Origin: Bacteroidota bacterium
Lineage (GTDB): Bacteria > Bacteroidota > Bacteroidia > Chitinophagales > Chitinophagaceae
NCBI GenBank assembly: GCA_029778965.1
Contig: JAKPBL010000473.1
Coordinates: 1-5,025 of the forward strand
Length of the DNA: 5,025 nucleotides
Direction: 5' to 3'
A program made the translations under genes and the position numbers. Below are positions 1 to 5,025 of the stretch, piece by piece (the stretch's first letter is position 1; the number at the start of each line of letters is the position of its first letter). The notes beneath the pieces were generated by a model that did not search any database, had not been told where the DNA came from, and was given only the letters and a program-made list of their open reading frames with translations.

Positions 1-345
1 GATGGCGGCGATGCGGGCGCCCAGCTCCGACAGGTGAAAGGGTTTGGGCAGGTAGTCATCGGCGCCGAGCGTCAGCCCGTTGATCTTGTCGTCGATGGAG
101 TCTCGCGCCGATATAATGATCACGCCATCGGTTTTCCGGTCGGCCTTCAACTGCTTCAGCAACTGGATGCCGTCTCCGCCGGGCAGCGACAGGTCAAGCA
201 GAATGCAATCATAATCGTTCATTGCCAGCAACTCACTACCTTCTCTGTAGGCGAAAGCGGTATCGCAGTGATAGTGCTCGCGCCCGAGATAAGTGGCAAT
301 GCTGTTGGATAGTTCCTTTTCGTCTTCTATGATGAGTATCCGCAT
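1..345 (-). CDS. Two-component response regulator, receiver domain (C-terminus beyond window)
   Basis: This is a phosphorylation-controlled regulator, seen here as its first 115 residues; the output domain lies beyond the left edge. Translating the minus strand gives a complete CheY-like receiver that opens with MRILIIEDE. The acidic pocket is E7/D8, the phospho-acceptor is D51 in the stretch LLDLSLPGGDG, the switch Ser is S79 (IIISAR), the switch aromatic is Y98, and the conserved Lys is K101 in LPKPF. Two ATGs stand in tandem (346-348 and 343-345). I chose the inner one because family members normally start M-K/R-I-L; the outer one adds a single Met. No Shine-Dalgarno is visible, as is common in Bacteroidota. 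The sequence most resembles OmpR/PhoB-class regulators, so a winged-helix DNA-binding domain is expected but not seen. It starts 39 bp after the stop of the large synthase gene on the same strand, with no terminator between them, so read-through transcription is plausible. A partner histidine kinase may follow outside the window. Confidence 0.93.
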   Translation of the reverse strand, partial: MRILIIEDEKELSNSIATYLGREHYHCDTAFAYREGSELLAMNDYDCILLDLSLPGGDGIQLLKQLKADRKTDGVIIISARDSIDDKINGLTLGADDYLPKPFHLSELGARIAAI

Positions 346-384
346 CATTGGGACGGTAAGTTAGGAAAGGATTCTGAAGATAAT

Positions 385-3300
385 CTAAAGATGGGGCAGC
401 GCCACACCCTTTACATTCCCCGTACGGGTTAGAACGCCCCAGCCCTGCCCTTCTCCCTTAATGGCCTTACGAAGCGACCTGAACAACGTATAATACATTA
501 ACTGGCGGTACACAAACCGTTGGGGTATCAGCCAGACCAGCTTGTACATTTTCTCTTTTTCGAAAGAAAAGGCCAGCACGCTCACGAATACATCCACCAG
601 CAGGAAGAGGCCGTAGAACAACGCTATCTTATGCATGCTCTGCGGATCGTGCCGGTTCCAGACCAGGCTCACGACCAGCATAAGATCAGCCAGGGGCGCC
701 AGCAGGGGCAACAACAACTGGAACAGGAATATATTGGGAAGCGCCAGCATGCCCAAAGCACCGTAGCGGGGATTGAAGCAGGCGTCTTTGTTTTTCCAGA
801 AAGCCTGCATGATGCCGTAGCTCCAGCGGAAGCGTTGCCGCAGAAACTGCGACAGGGTTTCGGGCGCTTCGGTAACGGCAACGGCTTCATTGCAATTGAC
901 AATGCGATATCCGTTGCGCAGCAGGCGGATGGTGAGGTCGCAGTCTTCGGCAAGGGTATCGGTGGTAAAGCAGCCGGCATTCAGCACGGCCTGTTTTTGG
1001 AAAGCACCTATGGCGCCGGGCACCACCGTAATGCCATTTACCAGGTCGAAGGCGCGGCGGTCGAAGTTCTGCGCCGTAGTATATTCTATGCTTTGCCAGC
1101 GGGTGATCAGGTTGCGTTCATTACCCACTTTCACATTGCCTGCTACTGCTCCAATGGGTTTTTCGGCGGGCCTGAAGAAACAGGTGATCAGTTGCCGCAC
1201 CGCATCGTGCCTGAGCTGGGTATCTGCGTCTATACATACCAGGTAGTCGCCCCGGCTCTCCGTTATACCCAGGTTAAGGGCCGATGCCTTACCTCCGTTC
1301 GGTTTGGTAAGCACCTGCACGCGCGGATCGTGACCGAAAGCGGTGTGCACCCGTGCGTAGGTGTCGTCTGCCGAACCATCATCGACAAATACAATTTCGA
1401 GGTTCGGATAGTCCTGCTGCAATAAGGTACGCACGGTATTGACGGCATTCAGCGCTTCGTTGTAGGCAGGCACCAGTATGCTTACCAGCGGCAGAGAGTC
1501 GGGCAACGCAGCAGGGGCCTTTTTACGGCTTCGCTGTATAAGAGCCATAATACCCAGCAGGAGTATCCGTGCCAGCCCCAGTACAATAGCGGTCCAGAAG
1601 GCGCCTGTGAGGAACAACTGTGTCCAATACCAGAAACGAATCAGCCCGATATTCAATGGCACCCATTGCTTCGGCGCGGGCGGCATGATGGCGGCTTTAT
1701 CGGTATGCAGCAGGTTAGCCAAGGTGGTAAACTGAACGTGCCTGCTCTTGAAATACGCAATGATGCGGGGCAACGCCTGCACCGTGGCTTCGCGGTTACC
1801 GCCGGCGTCGTGCAGCAGAATGATCCCTTTGGCGGGGTTGGCTTCGTATTGGTCGACCACTCGTTTATAAACGGAATCGGCGGTTACGCCCGTCTCCCAG
1901 TCGTTGGGATCAATACTTTCCCCCACAGTATAATAGTTCTTCTGCCGGCTGATGGCAATGGGCTTCAGCTCCACCTCGCTGGTGGGTTCGGAATCGGCAT
2001 TATACGGCGCGCGGAACAGCACGGTGCTGTGACCGGTCACCGCTTCGATCAGCAGCCGGGTGGTTTCCATTTCATTGATGGCCCGTTCGGTACCGATGGC
2101 GGCAATATTGGGATGGGTGAAAGTATGATTGCCGATCTCATGTCCTTCCTGGTAAATGCGTTTGAGCAGGGGCAGGTTCTTTTCCGCCTGCAGTCCGACC
2201 ACAAAGAATACGGCAGGCACTTTCTCTTTCCGGAGAATGTCAAGGATCTCTGGCGTATACTCCGCATCGGGTCCGTCGTCGAAGCTCAATATCACCTGGT
2301 TGTTTACATTGCCGTATTTGCGTATCACATACCGGGTGGGTAACTGAAGATATTGCTCTTCGGCAATGAGCTGCTCGGTGCTGTCCACCTCGATATGCAG
2401 CAAACCGGGTTGCGGCGCCGTGATCACATTCAGCACTTCACCGTCGCCGATATAGTCGGGCGTTTGTACCGGCGTTTGCACTTTTTCCAGCCGGGCCATA
2501 GAAAAAGGATGTGCCTGCAGGCTGTCGTTGCCCAGGTTGCGGCTATAGAATTTCCACAGGCGTTCGTCTTCGCTGCCGAGGCGCCAAAGGGCAGTACCGG
2601 CTACCCCGTATTCATCGGCAAACCGCAGGGTATTGAAATTACCGGCGGCATCATTGAAGAACACCTGGTGCTGCCTTCCGTCGCCGTCACTGTACCGGTA
2701 ATTGCTGGAATAGGTATGATTGTCGAAATGGATTGTGGCTTTGTATTGCGCCGCATTGGCAAGCGCCTGCTGGTAAGTAACGGTAGTGGCTTCGGCGCCG
2801 TCGGACCAGTCGTATCCGTAGCCCGCCACGCCCAGGATGATCTTGTTCGAGGGAATATCTGCAGCCGCTTCATCGAGCATTTTTTCAATCCACTGCTGGC
2901 TGCCCACCGCACCGGGGGTGCTGGTGCTGAAATGTTCATCATAGGCCATCAGCACCATATAATCATTGCAGGCCGACAGCCGTTTATAGTTAAAGTCGCT
3001 GTTGCCGGCCATCACGTCCTGCGTAACCAACAGTCCTTTTGCATGGAATTTTTGGAACAGCTCGTGCTGAAAGGCGATCAGCGGCTCGTCGCTTTGTTCT
3101 TTGAGCTCTTCAAAGTCGATATTGATTCCCTGGAAATGATAGCGCTCCATCGCGTTCAGCAAATCGTTGATAAACCTTTCTTTTTTTGCCGGGTTGTGCA
3201 GCAGCCGGTGCAGCATATTTCCATCGAAAGTTCCTTCGCCCAGCGCATCGTTGACATTGCTCACCATCGGCAGCACCCGTATTTTGGCAGAGCGCATCAC

Positions 3301-3765
3301 GGCGAGTGCGCTGCTGTCGACCTTTACCTGCAGGGTATCGGTATCCGGATCAAGGAACATCCACTCGGGAAGAACCATATTCAGCTGATCGATGTTTTTC
3401 TGCAGCGAAAAAAATGCCTGCGGATCCCAGTCCACGTAAAAAGCCGCACGTACCAGCCCCGATCCCATTCTGCGCCTGGCAGCCAGTTGGCTGTTTTTAT
3501 AACGCGCCTGCAGGAAGTCGTTAAAGCCCTTGTATTTCTTTAACTCTTTGGCAGAAAAAAGCGGGGGCAAAGCGGGGTGCAATAAAGGATGTGCTATGCT
3601 GTCGCCGGTTTGCAGGGCGGGCAACGGGGTGGAAATACCCTGGTATAAGGTAAGGATGGCTACCGGTATCATCAATATAACAATAAACAACACAAAGCGG
3701 GAAGCCCATTGAAAACGGCGCCACCGGCGTACTGAATCGGTGGCAAAAATCTGCTTATCGGCCAT
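385..3765 (-). CDS. Trifunctional membrane protein: GH18 hydrolase + NodB/CE4 polysaccharide deacetylase + GT2 glycosyltransferase
   Basis: A single 1126-aa polypeptide likely makes and modifies an N-acetylhexosamine polysaccharide at the inner membrane. Numbering is from the ATG at 3763-3765. One TM helix (about 24-41) precedes the GH18 domain (about 104-408). GH18 has the signature QGINIDFE at 212-219, with catalytic acid E219 and D217, plus Y275-D276 and W394. A 409-487 linker leads to the NodB domain (about 490-685) with all five motifs: D496/D497 in SFDDGP, H547/H551, R585-P587-Y588, D619 and D622-W623, and L650-H652. A long hydrophobic segment (713-743) then returns the chain to the cytoplasm. 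The GT2 domain (about 759-993) has the VSILVPAYNE opening, VDDGS at 794-798, D846-A-D848, E940-D941 and QRFRW at 977-981, the pattern of processive synthases. Further hydrophobic segments lie at 1004-1036 and 1049-1068, and an amphipathic one at 1077-1096. An in-frame TTG at 3784-3786 would add seven residues; I prefer the ATG because ATG starts dominate and neither site has a Shine-Dalgarno. The known family is a GH18/deacetylase/GT2 'trifunctional' group; the glycan made is not known to me. Confidence 0.95.
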   Translation of the reverse strand: MADKQIFATDSVRRWRRFQWASRFVLFIVILMIPVAILTLYQGISTPLPALQTGDSIAHPLLHPALPPLFSAKELKKYKGFNDFLQARYKNSQLAARRRMGSGLVRAAFYVDWDPQAFFSLQKNIDQLNMVLPEWMFLDPDTDTLQVKVDSSALAVMRSAKIRVLPMVSNVNDALGEGTFDGNMLHRLLHNPAKKERFINDLLNAMERYHFQGINIDFEELKEQSDEPLIAFQHELFQKFHAKGLLVTQDVMAGNSDFNYKRLSACNDYMVLMAYDEHFSTSTPGAVGSQQWIEKMLDEAAADIPSNKIILGVAGYGYDWSDGAEATTVTYQQALANAAQYKATIHFDNHTYSSNYRYSDGDGRQHQVFFNDAAGNFNTLRFADEYGVAGTALWRLGSEDERLWKFYSRNLGNDSLQAHPFSMARLEKVQTPVQTPDYIGDGEVLNVITAPQPGLLHIEVDSTEQLIAEEQYLQLPTRYVIRKYGNVNNQVILSFDDGPDAEYTPEILDILRKEKVPAVFFVVGLQAEKNLPLLKRIYQEGHEIGNHTFTHPNIAAIGTERAINEMETTRLLIEAVTGHSTVLFRAPYNADSEPTSEVELKPIAISRQKNYYTVGESIDPNDWETGVTADSVYKRVVDQYEANPAKGIILLHDAGGNREATVQALPRIIAYFKSRHVQFTTLANLLHTDKAAIMPPAPKQWVPLNIGLIRFWYWTQLFLTGAFWTAIVLGLARILLLGIMALIQRSRKKAPAALPDSLPLVSILVPAYNEALNAVNTVRTLLQQDYPNLEIVFVDDGSADDTYARVHTAFGHDPRVQVLTKPNGGKASALNLGITESRGDYLVCIDADTQLRHDAVRQLITCFFRPAEKPIGAVAGNVKVGNERNLITRWQSIEYTTAQNFDRRAFDLVNGITVVPGAIGAFQKQAVLNAGCFTTDTLAEDCDLTIRLLRNGYRIVNCNEAVAVTEAPETLSQFLRQRFRWSYGIMQAFWKNKDACFNPRYGALGMLALPNIFLFQLLLPLLAPLADLMLVVSLVWNRHDPQSMHKIALFYGLFLLVDVFVSVLAFSFEKEKMYKLVWLIPQRFVYRQLMYYTLFRSLRKAIKGEGQGWGVLTRTGNVKGVALPHL

Positions 3766-3782
3766 AACAAAGGTTTGATGAT

Positions 3783-3822
3783 ACAAAGCTGGTATAAAAC
3801 CGCCGTCCGATAGGAGCTTTGT
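3783..3822. repeat. 8-bp inverted repeat ACAAAGCT / AGCTTTGT
   Basis: The arms are at 3783-3790 and 3815-3822, perfectly complementary and separated by 24 bp. The pair lies immediately upstream of the ATG of the synthase gene, and the proximal arm overlaps the alternative TTG codon. It could be a regulator site or a leader hairpin in the synthase mRNA. With arms this short and such a long loop, chance is a real alternative. Confidence 0.35.
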
Positions 3823-3839
3823 CGCTCAACAGGCAAAAG

Positions 3840-3875
3840 CGGTCGGTAAAAAAGCAACCCGCTATTCACCGACCG
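3840..3875. repeat. 8-bp inverted repeat CGGTCGGT / ACCGACCG
   Basis: The GC-rich arms are at 3840-3847 and 3868-3875, perfectly complementary, with a 20-bp spacer. Centre-to-centre spacing of the arms is 28 bp, which is more than the usual two turns of a dimeric operator. It sits about 75-110 bp upstream of the synthase ATG and 135 bp upstream of the plus-strand gene. It may be an operator or a transcript hairpin; neither arm is followed by a T-run on the synthase side that would make it a classic terminator. Confidence 0.4.
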
Positions 3876-4010
3876 AAAAACCCGGATTGCCGACTCAAAG
3901 ATCAAAACGGGCGATAAGCCGTCGTGTGGCGCAACACCCTGCGGTAGTTTTAGGTCGACAAAAACATTAACCCGCTTTACAAAAGCATTCACTTCTTAAA
4001 AGATATCAAT

Positions 4011-4604
4011 ATGAAAAGGTTAGTACTTCTTTCCGCCGCCCTGCTTGCCATAGCGGGCGCCAGCCAGGCCCAGACAACCGCTTCTTCGGCCGGAAAATCC
4101 ACGCGGGCCGTTGCCGTAAACCAGCCCTCGGCTAAAGCCAAAAAACAGGAAAGAAAAGAGATCCGCCAACTCGAAGGCAGAGAGGTTTCTTCGCTTTCGA
4201 AAAACAATTTCGCATCCGACTTTCGCGATGCCACCAACGCCACCTGGACGCACGGGAAATATTTCGACGAAGTGACCTTCACCAGCAAGGGCGCAACCCT
4301 TACTGCCTACTACGATTATATGTCGAACCTGGTAGGCACCACCAGCAGCAAGCACTTTGCAGATCTTCCGGCCGCTGCGCAAAAGCAAATCAACAAACAA
4401 TGGACCAGCAAGGGATATGCCGTTGACAAAGTGATCATGTTCGACGACAACGAAGAAAACGACACAGACATGATCCTGTATAATAACCCGTTCGACGACG
4501 CAGACAACTATTTTGTTGAGCTGCACAACAACGGCAACAACCGGAAAATCATTCTCCAGTCAGACATGGAAGGCCTTGTAAGCTTCTTCAAAGAAGTAAA
4601 CTAA
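4011..4604 (+). CDS. Secreted PepSY-like (DUF2874-type) protein of unknown function
   Basis: This 197-aa exported protein begins with a clear Sec signal peptide: MKR, then a hydrophobic core LVLLSAALLAIAG, and a probable signal peptidase I cut after SQA (residue 20). There is no cysteine, so it is not a lipoprotein. Residues 22-57 form a low-complexity, basic Ala/Lys/Ser/Gln linker. From about 65 the pattern FASDFRDATNATWT, then KYFDEVTF, an aromatic AYYDY segment, a LPAAAQKQI helix and a final beta region (YFVEL, RKIIL) resembles the small PepSY-like/BLIP-fold proteins common in Bacteroidota. That assignment rests on pattern resemblance, not on a search. An acidic patch, DDNEENDTD, lies at 145-153. 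The ATG at 4011 is supported by the signal peptide starting there; no Shine-Dalgarno is present. It is divergent from the synthase and ends at a strong hairpin terminator, so it is probably monocistronic. It probably acts in the periplasm or outside the cell; its role is unknown. Confidence 0.88.
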   Translation: MKRLVLLSAALLAIAGASQAQTTASSAGKSTRAVAVNQPSAKAKKQERKEIRQLEGREVSSLSKNNFASDFRDATNATWTHGKYFDEVTFTSKGATLTAYYDYMSNLVGTTSSKHFADLPAAAQKQINKQWTSKGYAVDKVIMFDDNEENDTDMILYNNPFDDADNYFVELHNNGNNRKIILQSDMEGLVSFFKEVN

Positions 4605-4617
4605 ATTTCATATCCTG

Positions 4618-4664
4618 TACATACGAAAAGCCGCCGGAGCAAAACCAGCGGCTTTTCGTATGTA
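4618..4664. terminator. Bidirectional intrinsic terminator between convergent genes
   Basis: A perfect 17-bp inverted repeat has arms at 4618-4634 and 4648-4664 around a 13-nt loop. The GC-rich inner stem GCCGC/GCGGC is flanked by AAAA on the left and TTTT on the right, so each strand reads as an A-tract, a hairpin and a T-tract. It begins 14 bp after the stop of the plus-strand gene and ends 9 bp before the end of the minus-strand antiporter gene, where one element can terminate both transcripts. The T-run is only four bases and lies within the extended stem. Confidence 0.85.
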
Positions 4665-4672
4665 TACAGCCG

Positions 4673-5025
4673 TTAGTTTTTACCACCCAGCTTACGCACC
4701 ACCAGCGGCAGAGTCAGCCCCTGCCCCAGCAACGACAGCAGCACCACTGCTATCGATAAAAAAATGATTTCATTGCGCATGGGAAATGCTTCCCCGCTTT
4801 CCAGCGCCACCGGCAGACCGAGCGCAATGGCGAGCGACACAATGCCCCGCATACCCGACCACGTAATGATGAAGCTGGTGCGCGAATCGAAAAGCGCCTC
4901 GGGACTGACAGGTCGCCTGCCCTGGAAAGCTCTTTGCAAATTGAATTGCTGCAGATACACACGGGCCATCCTGATCGCCAGCGCCGCAACGGTAATGACC
5001 AGCGCGTAGCCGATAAAAGGCCATA
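4673..5025 (-). CDS. CPA1/NhaP-type Na+/H+ antiporter, C-terminal part (N-terminus beyond window)
   Basis: This is the last 117 residues of an inner-membrane monovalent cation:proton antiporter; the gene continues past the right edge. The visible part starts in a membrane helix (IGYALVITVAALAIRMARVY), followed by a cytoplasmic-looking loop with RRPVSPEALFDSR. Next comes TWSGMRGIVSLAIALGLP, the hallmark segment of CPA1/NhaP exchangers, with the conserved Arg thought to be structurally important. The final helix FLSIAVVLLSLLGQGLTLP is followed by LVVRKLGGKN and the stop (TAA, 4673-4675). The protein therefore ends just after the last membrane helix and lacks the long cytoplasmic tail found in some CPA1 members. 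Ion choice (Na+, K+ or both) cannot be read from this end. It converges on the PepSY-like gene and shares the terminator at 4618-4664; no link to the polysaccharide synthase is evident. Confidence 0.93.
   Translation of the reverse strand, partial: WPFIGYALVITVAALAIRMARVYLQQFNLQRAFQGRRPVSPEALFDSRTSFIITWSGMRGIVSLAIALGLPVALESGEAFPMRNEIIFLSIAVVLLSLLGQGLTLPLVVRKLGGKN

Larger units (their letters stand above)
3766..4010. other. Divergent intergenic region between synthase and PepSY-like gene
   Basis: This 245-bp spacer must hold the start signals of both flanking genes, which are transcribed away from each other. I found no good match to the Bacteroidota promoter (TTTG, about 19 bp, TAnnTTTG) on either strand. 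The nearest plus-strand candidate for a -7 element is TAGTTTTA at 3945-3952, 58 bp before the ATG, but it has no clear -33 partner. Neither start has a GGAGG-like site; the plus-strand gene is preceded by an A-rich run (AAAAGATATCAAT). Two inverted repeats are listed separately. No small ORF with a recognisable product is visible. Confidence 0.6.

Noticed and set aside
34..312. A 92-codon plus-strand open frame at the left edge
   Set aside because: It is antisense to the receiver domain, whose key residues (E7, D8, D51, K101) are all in place.
370..385. Imperfect palindrome GATTCTGAAGATAATC at the end of the synthase gene as a terminator
   Set aside because: Only four outer pairs plus one isolated pair match, it is AT-rich, and no T-run follows in the direction of transcription.
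520..1425. A 301-codon open frame on the plus strand opposite the GT2 domain
   Set aside because: Antisense to the conserved GT2 motifs; the translation is Gln/His/Gly-rich and shows no known domain, which fits a shadow frame.
2353..3543. A 396-codon open frame on the plus strand opposite the GH18 and linker regions
   Set aside because: It lies wholly antisense to a gene with intact catalytic motifs; its translation shows no recognisable domain, and long antisense frames are expected from the codon bias of the real gene.
3945..3952. TAGTTTTA as a Bacteroidota -7 element for the plus-strand gene
   Set aside because: One mismatch to TAnnTTTG and no TTTG-like -33 element at the right spacing; too weak to list as a promoter.
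3989..4526. Minus-strand open frames opposite the PepSY-like gene
   Set aside because: The plus-strand frame has a clear signal peptide and ends at the terminator; the minus-strand frames have no domain or start context.

Overview
The window looks like the chromosome of a Bacteroidota bacterium, most likely near Chitinophagaceae. This placement is inferred from three things: the gene repertoire (a GH18-deacetylase-GT2 fusion, a small secreted PepSY-like protein, an OmpR-type regulator), the lack of Shine-Dalgarno motifs before the starts, and a moderately GC-rich, Chitinophaga-like codon style. No rRNA, tRNA, CRISPR array, insertion sequence or phage gene is visible.

Layout, left to right. 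(1) Positions 1-345, minus strand: the receiver domain of a two-component response regulator, cut by the left edge. (2) Positions 385-3765, minus strand: one very large gene (about 1126 aa) fusing an N-terminal membrane anchor, a GH18 glycoside hydrolase domain, a NodB-type polysaccharide deacetylase domain, and a processive GT2 glycosyltransferase with C-terminal membrane helices. (3) Positions 3766-4010: a 245-bp divergent intergenic region with two 8-bp inverted repeats and no convincing promoter. (4) Positions 4011-4604, plus strand: a secreted 197-aa protein resembling Bacteroidota PepSY-like (DUF2874-type) proteins. (5) Positions 4618-4664: a strong bidirectional hairpin terminator. (6) Positions 4673-5025, minus strand: the C-terminal end of a CPA1/NhaP-type Na+/H+ antiporter, cut by the right edge.

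The centrepiece is the fusion gene. Its predicted topology puts the GT2 catalytic site in the cytoplasm and both the deacetylase and GH18 domains outside the inner membrane. One polypeptide could therefore polymerise and extrude an N-acetylhexosamine glycan, deacetylate it and trim it. These are the jobs that PgaC plus PgaB do as separate proteins in poly-GlcNAc systems. The architecture itself is known to domain databases as an uncharacterised trifunctional family, but to my knowledge its substrate and product are not established. The response regulator lies 36 bp downstream on the same strand and may be co-transcribed. The PepSY-like gene is divergent and the antiporter convergent, so neither is clearly linked to the synthase.
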